NCBI RefSeq assembly: GCF_004345265.1
Contig: NZ_SLUM01000011.1
Coordinates: forward strand, 1 to 64,000
Origin: Allofournierella massiliensis
GTDB lineage: Bacteria > Bacillota > Clostridia > Oscillospirales > Ruminococcaceae
Reading direction: 5' to 3'
Length of the DNA: 64,000 nucleotides
Shown: piece by piece, positions 42,524 to 51,329 of the stretch
Layout of the letters: every line of letters starts with the position of its first letter
How positions within the stretch are numbered: the first letter of the stretch is position 1
The notes under the pieces: generated by a model
Told to the model about the DNA's origin: nothing
What the model saw: the letters and a program-made list of their open reading frames with translations, nothing else
Database searches by the model: none
Made by a program: the position numbers and the translations under genes

Positions 42524-42554
42524 CGCATAGCTGAACCCGGCGAAGGAAATACTA
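42524..42554 (+). promoter_or_regulatory. Possible forespore (sigma-G-like) promoter of the spoVA operon
   Basis: CGCATA (42524-42529) and AATACTA (42548-42554) resemble forespore sigma-factor boxes at roughly the right distance. No good sigma-A promoter is seen before spoVAC. Weak evidence. Confidence 0.35.
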
Positions 42555-42587
42555 CCGGAAAGACCACCAGAAAAGGAGAAATCTGCC

Positions 42588-43034
42588 ATGAAAATTACGC
42601 CCCGGGAATACGACGAAATGAACCGGCGGGCCAGCCCCCATTCCAAACTGGGAAAGGACTGCCTGTGGTCGTTTTTTGTGGGTGGAGGCATCTGCCTGGT
42701 GGGTGAGGTGTTGCGCCGGGCCTATCTTGCGAAGGGATTTGTGCTCAGCGACGCCTCGGCCATGACCAGCGTAACCTTGATTCTCATCAGTGCGGTGCTC
42801 ACCTCGCTGGGCTGGTATCAGAAGCTGGCCGCAAGGGCCGGCGCGGGCACGCTGGTGCCCATTACCGGCTTTGCAAATTCGGTGGTGAGCAGCGCCATTG
42901 AGTACCGGTCGGAAGGGTTTGTGCCCGGCGTGGGCGCCAAGATGTTTGTGATTGCCGGGCCGGTGGTGGTTTACGGGCTGGCTGCCAGCGCGGTGTGGGG
43001 GCTTGTTTATCACCTGCTGCGGCCGTTTATATAA
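42588..43034 (+). CDS. spoVAC: Stage V sporulation protein AC
   Basis: This 148-residue membrane protein has the SpoVAC pattern: YDEMNRRASPHSKLGKDCLWSFFVGGGICLVGEVL, then ARAGAGTLVPITGFANSVVSSAIEYRSEGFVPGVGAKMFVIAGPVVVYG. SpoVA proteins form the channel that loads calcium-dipicolinate into the forespore and releases it in germination. It starts the three-gene spoVAC-spoVAD-spoVAE operon with AAAAGGAG ahead. Confidence 0.96.
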   Translation: MKITPREYDEMNRRASPHSKLGKDCLWSFFVGGGICLVGEVLRRAYLAKGFVLSDASAMTSVTLILISAVLTSLGWYQKLAARAGAGTLVPITGFANSVVSSAIEYRSEGFVPGVGAKMFVIAGPVVVYGLAASAVWGLVYHLLRPFI

Positions 43035-43052
43035 GAAGAGCAAGGGGAAGGA

Positions 43053-44087
43053 ATGAGAATTATGACGAACGCCGTGCGTACCGGCGATACCATCTGTTTT
43101 CGCAACCCGCCCTCAGTGTCGGCCTTTGCAGCGGTGGGCGGCAAGCGGGAAAGCGAGGGCCCGCTGGCTGCAAAATTTGATCTGCTGTTTGAGGAGAACA
43201 CCCTGGGAGAGCTCACCTGGGAAAAGGCCGAGAGCCGGCTGCAGCGCTATTGCCTGGATCTGGCGCTGAAAAAGGGCCGCTGCACGCCCGGAATGCTGGA
43301 TCTGGTGCTGGGGGGTGATCTGCAGAACCAGTGCACCGCCACCGGCTACACCATGCGGGAGCTGGATGCGCCCCTTGCCGGGCTGTATGGCGCATGCAGC
43401 ACCATGGCCGAGGCGGTGGGGCTGGCGGCCTGCCTTGCGGCGGGCGGCTGTGTAAACCGGGCGGCGGCCATGGCCAGCAGCCATTTCTGCGCGGCGGAGC
43501 GGCAGTTCCGCACCCCTCTTACCTACGGGGGCAAGCGCACCCCCACTGCCCAGTGGACCGCCACGGCCGCGGGCTGCTGCCTGGTGGAACCGGAAGGGAA
43601 CGGACCCTTTGTGCGGGCGGTGACCTTCGGGCGGGTGCGGGATTACGAAATCTGCGACATCAATAATATGGGGGCGGCCATGGCGCCCGCCGCCGCCGAG
43701 ACCATCCTGCGTTACTGCGAGGATACCGGCAATACCCCAGCCCGGTTCGACGCGGTGTACACCGGTGATCTGGGTATCGTGGGCACCCGCCTGTTGAAGG
43801 AGCTGCTGGAAAAGGAGGATGTGGACCTGAAAAACCACCGGGACTGCGGACTTACCTTATATGATGTGGAGCATCAGGATGTGCAGGCCGGAGGCAGCGG
43901 CGCGGGGTGCTCGGCCGGCGTGCTGTGCGCCAGTGTGCTGCCTGCACTGCAAAAGGGCGAAATGAAACGTGTGCTGTTTCTGTCCACCGGGGCGCTGATG
44001 AGCCAGATCACCTTTTTGCAGGGCGAGAGCATTCCCGGCGTGGCCCATCTGGTGGAATTGACTTCACAACGGGAGGAAACGATATGA
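43053..44087 (+). CDS. spoVAD: Stage V sporulation protein AD
   Basis: This 344-residue thiolase-like protein is the soluble SpoVA subunit that binds dipicolinic acid. Motifs include DLQNQCTATGYTMRELDAPLAGLYGACSTMAEA and MASSHFCAAERQFRTPLTYGG. A second in-frame ATG at 43062 has slightly better ribosome-site spacing, so the protein may be three residues shorter. It overlaps spoVAE by four bases. Its genetic partner is spoVAC upstream. Confidence 0.96.
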   Translation: MRIMTNAVRTGDTICFRNPPSVSAFAAVGGKRESEGPLAAKFDLLFEENTLGELTWEKAESRLQRYCLDLALKKGRCTPGMLDLVLGGDLQNQCTATGYTMRELDAPLAGLYGACSTMAEAVGLAACLAAGGCVNRAAAMASSHFCAAERQFRTPLTYGGKRTPTAQWTATAAGCCLVEPEGNGPFVRAVTFGRVRDYEICDINNMGAAMAPAAAETILRYCEDTGNTPARFDAVYTGDLGIVGTRLLKELLEKEDVDLKNHRDCGLTLYDVEHQDVQAGGSGAGCSAGVLCASVLPALQKGEMKRVLFLSTGALMSQITFLQGESIPGVAHLVELTSQREETI

Positions 44088-44443
44088 TGGGCTATTTGTG
44101 GGCGTTTCTGGTGGGGGGCGTGCTGTGTGTGATCGGTCAGGTGCTGATTGATCTGACCAGCCTGACCCCTGCCCGGATTCTGGTGCTCTATGTGGTGAGC
44201 GGTGTGGTGCTTTCCGCCCTGGGGCTTTACGGTCCACTGGTAGAGCTGGCGGGAGCCGGGGCCACCGTACCGCTCACCGGCTTCGGCCATCTGCTGGCTC
44301 AGGGGGTGATCGATGCGGTGGACCGGATGGGACTTCTGGGCATTCTGGCCGGCGGGTTTGCCGCTGCCGGCGCCGGGGTGACCGCCAGCCTGATCTGCGG
44401 GGTTGCGGCCGCTGCGCTGGGGCATCCAAAAGACCAGAACTGA
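44084..44443 (+). CDS. spoVAE: Stage V sporulation protein AE (AEb type)
   Basis: This 119-residue membrane protein has GYLWAFLVGGVLCVIGQVLIDLT, YVVSGVVLSALGLYGPLVELAGAGATVPLTGFG and VTASLICGVAAAALG, typical of the SpoVAEb channel subunit. It starts at the ATGA overlap with spoVAD, with GGGAGG ahead. It completes the minimal C-D-E set found in clostridia. Confidence 0.95.
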   Translation: MMGYLWAFLVGGVLCVIGQVLIDLTSLTPARILVLYVVSGVVLSALGLYGPLVELAGAGATVPLTGFGHLLAQGVIDAVDRMGLLGILAGGFAAAGAGVTASLICGVAAAALGHPKDQN

Positions 44444-44502
44444 CAATTGTGCAAAGAAAACCCGCTTTTTTGCACTGGAATGAAAAATCTATGTAAAGTT
44501 TT

Positions 44503-44530
44503 GCCCCGGTCTGTTGACCGGGGCTTTTCA
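44503..44530 (+). terminator. spoVA operon terminator
   Basis: GCCCCGGTC and GACCGGGGC with a TGTT loop, followed by TTTT. Confidence 0.88.
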
Positions 44531-44634
44531 TTTACGGTATTTATATTATGGCACCATAAAATCTAAGTAAAAAAATCGAGAAACAGCAGAGGGGGTAACG
44601 GCGGGACGCCCGCCCCAAAGCAGGAGGAGAAATC

Positions 44635-46257
44635 ATGCAGCTTGCAAATGTTCTGAGCCTTCTGGGAGGCCTTGCGCTCTTCCTTTACGGCATGCACATG
44701 ATGAGCGGCGGCCTGGAGGCTGCGGCCGGAAACCGGATGAAGAGCATCCTGGAAAAGCTCACCGCAAATCGTTTCCTGGGCGTTGCAGTGGGCGCCGGTA
44801 TCACTGCGGTGATCCAGTCGTCCAGTGCCACCACTGTTATGGTGGTCGGCTTTGTAAACAGTGGCCTGATGAGCCTGCGCCAGGCGGTGTGGATCATCAT
44901 GGGCGCCAACATCGGTACCACCATTACCGGTCAGCTGATCGCCCTGGATGTGGGCGCGCTGGCTCCGCTTATGGCCTTTGCCGGCGTGGCGCTGGTGGTG
45001 TTCTTCAAAAACCCCAAGCTGCACAACTACGGCAGCATCGTGGCCGGTCTGGGCGTGCTGTTCATCGGTATGGATATGATGAGCGCCGCCATGAAGCCTC
45101 TGGCGGATGAGCCGGCATTCGTTTCCCTGATGACCCGTTTCGAAAACCCGCTTCTGGGCATTCTGGCCGGTACGCTCTTCACCGCGCTGATCCAGTCCTC
45201 TTCCGCCAGCGTGGGTATTCTGCAGGCGCTGGCCGCCAGCGGCGCAATCAGCTTCTCCAGCGCGGTGTTTGTGCTGTTCGGTCAGAACATTGGTACCTGT
45301 ATCACTGCGGTGCTGGCCAGCATCGGCACCAGCCGGAACGCCAAGCGCACTACCCTGATCCACCTGATGTTCAACATCATCGGTACCATTATTTTCACCA
45401 TCGTGTGTGTGCTGTTCCCGCTGCCTGCGCTGGTGGCGTCGCTCTCGCCGGAGAATATCCCCAGCCAGATCGCCAACATGCACACCCTGTTCAATATCGT
45501 AACCACCCTTCTGCTGCTGCCTCTGGGTACTCAGATGGCCGCACTGGCCGAGCACATCCTGCCTGAGCCTCCGGAAAAGACCGAGGAGGAGAAGCGCGAG
45601 ATGATGGGCCTTGCCTATCTGGACAAGACTACGCTTGGTTCCTCCGCTGTATGGCTGGGCAAGCTGCAGCAGGAGCTGGGCCGTATGCTGGATCTGGCCA
45701 GCGAAAACGTGGATGCCGCCTTCCAGGCCGTGATCAGCGGCCCGGACGAAAAGACCGAAAAGGCCATTCACACCGAAGAGCTGGTGGACCTGCTCAACAA
45801 GGAGATCAGCCACTATGTGGCCAAGGCCATGGTGCGCGAAACCAACGCCGAGGATTCGGCGGCAGTGGCCTCCGGCTTCCGCATTGCGGGCAACATCGAG
45901 CGCATCAGCGACCATGCCATGAACATTCTGGGCTATGGCCAGCGGCTGGAAAAGGAGAATATCCAGCTGTCCGACGAGGCACTCAAGGAGCTGATGGAGA
46001 TGCGCGCGGTCTGTGCCAAGGCGCTGCGCTATCTGCACGGCGAGTCCCGGCTGGACAACGCCGCTCAGCTGGAACAGACCATTGACGATATGACCGGCCG
46101 CTTCCGGGAAAACCACATGCGCCGGATGAAAAACGGTGAGTGCAGCGACGAGGGCTGCATCCTCTATTCCGAGATTCTCACCGACTTTGAGCGCGTGGGC
46201 GACCATGTGCTGAACATCGCTCAGGAGCTGAGCCGCACCTCTCAGGTTCTGGCATAA
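44635..46257 (+). CDS. Na/phosphate cotransporter with C-terminal PhoU-like domain
   Basis: In this 540-residue protein the N-terminal membrane half has two inverted copies of the NptA/Na-Pi-II signature (IQSSSATTVMVVGFVNSG and IQSSSASVGILQALAASG). Residues about 345-540 form a helical PhoU-like domain (IAGNIERISDHAMNI, EILTDFERVGDHVLNIAQ). It probably imports phosphate with sodium, and the PhoU-like part may sense or regulate it. Strong AGGAGG ahead of the ATG. No clear -35/-10 pair was found in the 190-bp gap, which also holds a TATGG-CACC-ATA mini-palindrome near 44547. Confidence 0.92.
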   Translation: MQLANVLSLLGGLALFLYGMHMMSGGLEAAAGNRMKSILEKLTANRFLGVAVGAGITAVIQSSSATTVMVVGFVNSGLMSLRQAVWIIMGANIGTTITGQLIALDVGALAPLMAFAGVALVVFFKNPKLHNYGSIVAGLGVLFIGMDMMSAAMKPLADEPAFVSLMTRFENPLLGILAGTLFTALIQSSSASVGILQALAASGAISFSSAVFVLFGQNIGTCITAVLASIGTSRNAKRTTLIHLMFNIIGTIIFTIVCVLFPLPALVASLSPENIPSQIANMHTLFNIVTTLLLLPLGTQMAALAEHILPEPPEKTEEEKREMMGLAYLDKTTLGSSAVWLGKLQQELGRMLDLASENVDAAFQAVISGPDEKTEKAIHTEELVDLLNKEISHYVAKAMVRETNAEDSAAVASGFRIAGNIERISDHAMNILGYGQRLEKENIQLSDEALKELMEMRAVCAKALRYLHGESRLDNAAQLEQTIDDMTGRFRENHMRRMKNGECSDEGCILYSEILTDFERVGDHVLNIAQELSRTSQVLA

Positions 46258-46268
46258 CTCAAAGAACG

Positions 46269-46312
46269 AAAAGGGCCCCTGCCCGGCAATTGCCGGGCAG
46301 GGGCCCTTTTTC
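46269..46312 (+). terminator. Terminator after the Na/phosphate cotransporter
   Basis: A perfect 21-bp inverted repeat (46269-46289 and 46290-46310), GC-rich in the middle with A/T ends. A second small hairpin ATCGGTTG/CAACCGAT follows at 46317-46338. Confidence 0.92.
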
Positions 46313-46406
46313 TGCCATCGGTTGGGCAGACAACCGATTTTAAACGCAAAGGAGCGTAGGATAGAAGATGTAAGAAATTTCCATTTCGATTTGAAATGAG
46401 GCGACT

Positions 46407-48368
46407 ATGAAACAATTTTCCCGGATTAAACTTTTTCGATCGGCAGCAGCAATGGTTCTGGCGCTTGTGTTGACCGTGCCTGCGGGTGCGGCAAACCAGG
46501 ATTCACCGGTGCAGTCTGCTCTTTCCGCCTATACCACAGTTACAGGGGAACTGCCGCTGGATGCGGCAACATTTCCCGACGCCGCATTCCTTGGCTATGT
46601 GAAAACGCTGGATCTCGACGCGAACGGCAGTCTGTCTGCCGAAGAGCGGGCGCAGGTGGTGCGGATGGATGTGCGCAATCGGGGCATTGCTTCCCTGCAG
46701 GGGCTGGAACAGTTCCCCAACCTGGAATATCTGAACTGCAACAACAATGCGCTGACTGAGCTGGATCTGGCGCTGGCACCCCGGTTGCAGACGTTATTCT
46801 GCAACGACAATCAGCTGACCGCGCTGGATGTTTCCGCGGCGGCGTCGCTTCAGATACTGCATTGCCACGCAAATCAGCTGACCGCGCTGGATGTGAGCGG
46901 CAATCCGGAGCTGAGCGATCTTGCCTGTGGCGACAATCCCATCCAGGAGCTGGATCTGACAGCGAACAGGAAACTGGAGTATTTTACCTATCTGGGCGGG
47001 CCGCTGACCCGGCTGGAGCTGGGGAACAATGAATCCATGATCTACCTGTGGGTGGGGTATACCCCCATGACAGAGATCGACATGAGCGGGCTGCCCAATC
47101 TGCAGACGGTGGGGCTGGACCACAACGAGTTCACGTTTCTGGATCTGAGCGGTAATCCGCAGGTGATTGATCTTCTGGCCCGGGAGAACCGGCTGCTGGG
47201 CATCGAGATGGGCACGGCGGCGCCAACGGCAGACCTGAGCGATCAGCGGCCGGTGGCGATTCATCTGCCGGCCGGTTCGGATCACTATACCCTGACCGAT
47301 CTGGGAATTCCCCTGCAGCTGGAAGAGATCAGCGGCCTGACCGGTGCACAGATGGAAAAAGGGGAATTGTATGAAATTGCAGCCAACGGCACAGTGGACT
47401 ATGTGTACACCGATGAAGGCGCTGCACTGACCGCGCATCTGCAATTTGACTGGACCGGGGCTCCCCTGCCCACGGCAACACCGGAGCCCACAGCAACGCC
47501 GAAGCCTACGGGAACCCCGGAGCCCACGGGAACCCCGGAGCCTACGGCAACCCCGGAGCCCACGGCAACACCGAAGCCTACGGGAACCCCGGAGCCCACA
47601 GCAACGCCAAAGCCCACAGCAACGCCGAAGCCTACGGCAACCCCGGAGCCTACGGGAACCCCGGAGCCTACAGCAACGCCGGAGCCTACGGGAACCCCGG
47701 AGCCCACGGCAACCCCGGAGCCTACGGGAACCCCGAAGCCCACGGCAACCCCGGAGCCTACAGCAACGCCGGAGCCCACAGCAACGCCGAAGCCTACGGG
47801 AACCCCGGAGCCCACGGCAGCGCCGGAGCCCACGGCAACACCGAAGCCTACGGGAACCCCGGAGCCCACGGCAACGCCGGAGCCTACGGGAACCCCGAAG
47901 CCCACGGCCACGCCGAAGCCTACGGGAACCCTGGAGCCTACGGCAACCCCGGAGCCCACGGCCACGCCGGAGCCTACGGCAACGCCGGAGCCTACCGCCA
48001 CCCCAGAACCTGTAACGGAGGAAAAAGCAGAAGCGACCTCCAAACCCACCGGCATACCGGTGCCGCTGCCACCGACTCAGCCACCTTCCGGCCCGGCTTC
48101 GGGAGGAACCCTTCGTCCGGGCAGCACAGCGCCTACCGCCACCTCCTCTGCCACGGATTTGCCCACTTCATCGCCTGCGGCAATTCCCACGGCGGAACCG
48201 ACGCAGACCCCGACCCCTGTACCCGTCCAGGAACAGGAAAAGCAGGAAAAGGGCTGGCCCTGGTGGCTGCTGCTGGTTCTTCTGATCCTTTTGATTCTGG
48301 CCGCAGTGATTGGGATTCGCCGCGCGCTGGCGCAGGAACAGGCGGACAGGAGCACTTCTGAAAAGTAA
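46407..48368 (+). CDS. Leucine-rich-repeat surface protein with Pro/Thr hexapeptide stalk
   Basis: This 653-residue protein has a signal peptide (residues 1-28). An EF-hand-like cap (FPDAAFLGYVKTLDLDANGSLSAEE) is followed by internalin-type leucine-rich repeats (about 85-250; units like LEYLNCNNNALTELDL and LTALDVSGNPELSDLACGDN). Residues about 353-534 are about 30 tandem hexapeptides TP(E/K)PT(A/G). A Ser/Thr/Pro linker and a C-terminal membrane span (617-636) with a short charged tail complete the chain. There is no LPXTG sorting signal, so it is anchored by the span. The layout is that of a cell-surface binder on an extended stalk, probably for host or bacterial partners. A weak ribosome site precedes the ATG. 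It is monocistronic. Confidence 0.88.
   Translation: MKQFSRIKLFRSAAAMVLALVLTVPAGAANQDSPVQSALSAYTTVTGELPLDAATFPDAAFLGYVKTLDLDANGSLSAEERAQVVRMDVRNRGIASLQGLEQFPNLEYLNCNNNALTELDLALAPRLQTLFCNDNQLTALDVSAAASLQILHCHANQLTALDVSGNPELSDLACGDNPIQELDLTANRKLEYFTYLGGPLTRLELGNNESMIYLWVGYTPMTEIDMSGLPNLQTVGLDHNEFTFLDLSGNPQVIDLLARENRLLGIEMGTAAPTADLSDQRPVAIHLPAGSDHYTLTDLGIPLQLEEISGLTGAQMEKGELYEIAANGTVDYVYTDEGAALTAHLQFDWTGAPLPTATPEPTATPKPTGTPEPTGTPEPTATPEPTATPKPTGTPEPTATPKPTATPKPTATPEPTGTPEPTATPEPTGTPEPTATPEPTGTPKPTATPEPTATPEPTATPKPTGTPEPTAAPEPTATPKPTGTPEPTATPEPTGTPKPTATPKPTGTLEPTATPEPTATPEPTATPEPTATPEPVTEEKAEATSKPTGIPVPLPPTQPPSGPASGGTLRPGSTAPTATSSATDLPTSSPAAIPTAEPTQTPTPVPVQEQEKQEKGWPWWLLLVLLILLILAAVIGIRRALAQEQADRSTSEK
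47467..48009 (+). repeat. In-gene 18-bp tandem repeats encoding TP(E/K)PT(A/G)
   Basis: About 30 tandem 18-bp units with variants at two codons (Glu/Lys and Ala/Gly) and at several third positions. A single-unit change would keep frame, so length polymorphism is expected. It is not a CRISPR array, because there are no spacers. Confidence 0.93.
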
Positions 48369-48392
48369 CCTTCACCTGAGCCCATAAAATAG

Positions 48393-48429
48393 AATACGCC
48401 CGCAGGGAAACTTCCCTGCGGGCGTATTT
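48393..48429 (+). terminator. Terminator of the leucine-rich-repeat gene
   Basis: AATACGCCCGCAGGGA and TCCCTGCGGGCGTATT with a short loop. Confidence 0.88.
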
Positions 48430-48439
48430 GCTTGCAAAA

Positions 48440-48479
48440 AAGCAAAAACAAAAGGCCCGCTCAAATTGAGCTGGCCCTT
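48440..48479 (-). terminator. rpsT terminator
   Basis: On the minus strand AAGGGCCAGCTCAA pairs with TTGAGCGGGCCTT, followed by TTGTTTTTG, right after the rpsT stop codon. Confidence 0.85.
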
Positions 48480-48494
48480 CTGTTTTGTCGAAAA

Positions 48495-48758
48495 TCAAGC
48501 ATTCGCCTTGTTAGCGCGCTTCGCCATACGGCTGATCTTGCGGGAAGCGGTGTTCTTGTGCAGTACACCCTTGCTCTTAGCCTTATCAATAGCGGAGATA
48601 GCAGCAACAACGACGGCTTCCTTATCAGCTGCGTTCGCAGCGATGGCAGCGTCTGCCTTCTTCACGACTGTTTTCAGGTTGGACTTAATCGCCTTGTTGT
48701 GAAGGGCTTCCTTCTTGGACTGAACGACACGATCCTTCTGCGATTTAATGTTAGGCAT
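48495..48758 (-). CDS. rpsT: 30S ribosomal protein S20
   Basis: This 87-residue basic protein starts MPNIKSQKDRVVQSKKEALHNKAIKSNLKT and ends in the SRKISRMAKRANKA motif of S20. It binds 16S rRNA. GGAGGTGGT lies 4 bp before the ATG at 48758. It is divergent from gpr, the gene order common in clostridia. Confidence 0.97.
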   Translation of the reverse strand: MPNIKSQKDRVVQSKKEALHNKAIKSNLKTVVKKADAAIAANAADKEAVVVAAISAIDKAKSKGVLHKNTASRKISRMAKRANKANA

Positions 48759-48795
48759 TCGTACCACCTCCTTGTCCCCCATAACAGTGCAACTT

Positions 48796-48824
48796 ATAAT
48801 ATCACATTTGAGCGGACGTTGCAA
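48796..48824 (-). promoter_or_regulatory. rpsT promoter
   Basis: On the minus strand TTGCAA (48819-48824), 17 bp, TATTAT (48796-48801). Confidence 0.75.
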
Positions 48825-48938
48825 GCCTTTTTTCATACTTTTTTCGGAGAATTTTTTGAAATCCGGTGGTCAACACTGAGAAAAGACCCTCCGCGGGCAA
48901 AATTTTCCGTCCGCGGCAGCAAAAAAGGAGGACTGAGC

Positions 48939-49745
48939 ATGAACATATACACCGATATGGCCGACGAGCTGTTCCGTCCGGGCAGGGGCACGGTGCCCCC
49001 CGGGGTGCAGGTGCGCACCGCCAGCAGCGGGCCCATCCGGCTTACCCGGGTGCAGATCACCCGGCAGGGGCTGGCCCGCCCGGCGGGGCGGTATTCCACG
49101 CTGGAGACCCCCAGTCTGGCCGCGCTGGATCGGCGGGACGAACGGCTGATCAGCGCCGCAGCGGCAGAGCTGCGGGCCATGCTGCCCGCGGTGGGGCTGG
49201 TGCTGGTGGTGGGCGTGGGCAACCGGCGGGTCACGGTGGACGCGCTGGGCCCCCGAACTGCAGCGGGGATTCTGGTGACCCGGGGCCTTACAGCAGATGC
49301 CCGGGCCGACGGTCTGGGCCTGCGGGAGGTGGTCTGCGTGAGCCCCGGCGCGTCCGGAGCCACCGGTATCCCGCTGGCCCAGCTGCTGGCCGGGCTGGTG
49401 CGCACCCTGAAGCCTGCCGCGATTGTCTGTGTGGACAGCCTGTGCACCTCCGACCCGGCCCGGCTGGGCCGAACCATTCAGATCAGCGATACCGGCCTCT
49501 CCCCCGCCCGGCCAGATTCCGGCCGCTGTATCACCCGGGCCATGCTGGGGGTTCCGGTGCTGGCGGTGGGCGTGCCCACTCTGATGGAAGCGGACGAATG
49601 CGTGGAAGGGGCCAAAGGGCTGATTCTCACCTGCCGTCAGTTGGATGGAGTGATTCGCAGCGGCTCCGAGCTGCTCAGCGCGGCCATCAACAAGGCGCTG
49701 CAGCCCTCACTGAGCATCGCAGAGCTGTGTTATCTGGCCAATTAA
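48939..49745 (+). CDS. gpr: GPR endopeptidase (spore germination protease)
   Basis: This 268-residue protein starts MNIYTDMADELF and has TLETPSLAALDRRDERL, VGVGNRRVTVDALGPRTA, VCVSPGASGATGI, VCVDSLCTS and ISDTGLSPARPDSGR, all GPR family marks. It degrades small acid-soluble spore proteins on germination. It is shorter than the Bacillus enzyme at the N-terminus. AAAGGAGG precedes the ATG. spoIIP follows 66 bp downstream. Confidence 0.95.
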   Translation: MNIYTDMADELFRPGRGTVPPGVQVRTASSGPIRLTRVQITRQGLARPAGRYSTLETPSLAALDRRDERLISAAAAELRAMLPAVGLVLVVGVGNRRVTVDALGPRTAAGILVTRGLTADARADGLGLREVVCVSPGASGATGIPLAQLLAGLVRTLKPAAIVCVDSLCTSDPARLGRTIQISDTGLSPARPDSGRCITRAMLGVPVLAVGVPTLMEADECVEGAKGLILTCRQLDGVIRSGSELLSAAINKALQPSLSIAELCYLAN

Positions 49746-49811
49746 GGCATAACCCTGCCGCCCGGGTGCATATCCTTTGAGCAGGACTCAAAACGGAAAG
49801 GGGGCGGCAGG

Positions 49812-50963
49812 ATGGGCCGATCAAGCTGGCTGCGCCGGGTGGGCGCGGGAGCTTTGGCTGCGGGCGTGAGCCTGCTGGCATGGAACGCCGCCCGGCAGTT
49901 GGGGCCGCCCAGCGTCACCGCCAGCCTGACGGTGGCGGGCGCGGCTCTGGCCGATCCGGCGGCGGCATTGCAGGCGGTGCGGCAGCTGGCGGATGAGGAC
50001 GCACAAGCCCAACCGGCGGCGGCCCGGCCGATGCCAACCCCGCAGCCTGCCCCGGCCCCGGCGGCCCAGAGCCAGGTGGCGGAACAGGCCGCTGCATCCG
50101 AGCCAAAGCCTGCCGCCAGCGAAGAACCGGTCCCGGAACCCACGGTGCAGCCCCAGCCCCGGCCGGCAAATGCCGGCCAGATCGTGACCGAGCATTATGA
50201 GCAGGGCGAGGGCGGGCTGTATATCCCCTGCGGGGCGGGTACCATCAAGAACTGCACCAGCCTTTCCGCCGCGCAGGTGGCGCAGGCGGCGTCTGCCGGG
50301 CTTCCCTTCTCCATTGAGCCGGGCAGCAGCGAGCCCCAGGTGCTCATTATGCACACCCACACCACCGAGACCTACGAGCTGGAGGAAAAGGACTGGTATG
50401 ACCCGAACTTTACCTGCCGCAGCACCGATCTTTCGGTGAACATGGCGGCGGTGGGCGAGGAGATTGCCGCCCAGCTGAACGCGGCGGGCATTGTAACGTT
50501 GCACGACACCACCCTCCACGACTATCCCAGCTACAACGGCAGCTACGAGCGCAGCAACGAGACGGTGCGGGCTTATCTGGAGCAGTATCCCAGCATCAGG
50601 GTGGTGCTGGATGTTCACCGGGACGCCATCGAGCCGGCCAGCGGCCAGCGGGTGAGTGCGGTGGCCGAGATCGACGGCCGGACCGCCGCCCAGGTGATGA
50701 TCATCTGCGGCGCGGACAACGGTGGTAACCTGCCCAATTTCCAGCAGAATCTGGCCTTTGCTGCTGCTTGGGAAAACGCCATGGAAAGCCGGTATCCGGG
50801 CCTGACGCGCCCGGTGCTGTTTGATTACCGATATTACAATCAGGATCTGACCACCGGCAGCCTGCTCATTGAGATCGGCAGCCATGGAAACACGCTGGAG
50901 CAGGCCAGATACTCGGGTCAGCTGGTGGGGCAGGCGCTGGCGGCGCTGCTCAGTGGGCAATAG
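49812..50963 (+). CDS. spoIIP: Stage II sporulation protein P
   Basis: This 383-residue protein has an N-terminal membrane anchor (about 8-28). A low-complexity Ala/Pro/Gln/Glu linker spans about 55-125. The SpoIIP amidase/endopeptidase domain begins at VLIMHTHTTETY, with DVHRDAIE for zinc or catalysis, and continues to LLIEIGSHGNTLEQA. It cuts septal peptidoglycan during engulfment. The GGGGGCGG/AAAGGGGG site precedes the ATG. The gpr-spoIIP order is usual in spore formers. Confidence 0.94.
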   Translation: MGRSSWLRRVGAGALAAGVSLLAWNAARQLGPPSVTASLTVAGAALADPAAALQAVRQLADEDAQAQPAAARPMPTPQPAPAPAAQSQVAEQAAASEPKPAASEEPVPEPTVQPQPRPANAGQIVTEHYEQGEGGLYIPCGAGTIKNCTSLSAAQVAQAASAGLPFSIEPGSSEPQVLIMHTHTTETYELEEKDWYDPNFTCRSTDLSVNMAAVGEEIAAQLNAAGIVTLHDTTLHDYPSYNGSYERSNETVRAYLEQYPSIRVVLDVHRDAIEPASGQRVSAVAEIDGRTAAQVMIICGADNGGNLPNFQQNLAFAAAWENAMESRYPGLTRPVLFDYRYYNQDLTTGSLLIEIGSHGNTLEQARYSGQLVGQALAALLSGQ

Positions 50964-50975
50964 GCGGGTTGGCCG

Positions 50976-51004
50976 TTGACAAACCCGCCCGGCGGGGGTA
51001 AAAT
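50976..51004 (+). promoter_or_regulatory. asnS promoter
   Basis: TTGACA (50976-50981), 17-bp spacer, TAAAAT (50999-51004), ahead of the T-box leader. Confidence 0.85.
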
Positions 51005-51011
51005 ACCAATT

Positions 51012-51308
51012 ACAATGGCTGAGAAAAAGAAAAGTAAGCGGGAGCCTTGGCCCCAGCGAGCGCGGGATGGTGCAAGCCGCGCGCACAAGACCCGCCGAAC
51101 GAACCCTTTGGAGCTGCAGCCCCAACGCCTGCCCGCCGGATTCTGGCCGGGCAAATGGTCAGTAGGGTGAGCCGTGGGCGGCGCGTTAAGCCGCAGCGCT
51201 TGGCTTTGAGCGTGAAAAGTGGCCGCGATCAGGCGGCAAGTTAGGTGGCACCGCGGATCCGGCAGCGATTCGTCCTAAGAAAAGGACGGGATCGCTGCCG
51301 GATTTTTT
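51012..51308 (+). ncRNA. T-box riboswitch of asnS, with terminator
   Basis: The leader contains a Stem I apical region typical of T-boxes (AGCGAGCGCGGGATGGTGC..GCC, about 51054-51081) and a GGAGC element near 51110. The T-box sequence AGGTGGCACCGCGG is at 51243-51256, and its TGGC pairs with an NCCA end whose discriminator is G, as in tRNA-Asn. A likely specifier AAC is at 51098-51100. The terminator arms are TCCGGCAGCGAT (51258-51269) and ATCGCTGCCGGA (51291-51302), followed by a T run. Uncharged tRNA-Asn would stabilise the antiterminator and allow asnS expression. Confidence 0.92.
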
Positions 51309-51329
51309 CATTTTCAAAGGAGAGAAAAC

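Noticed and set aside
47467-48009. Regular short repeats resembling a CRISPR or satellite array
   Set aside because: The units are contiguous 18-bp codon repeats in frame within a surface protein, with no spacers and no cas genes.
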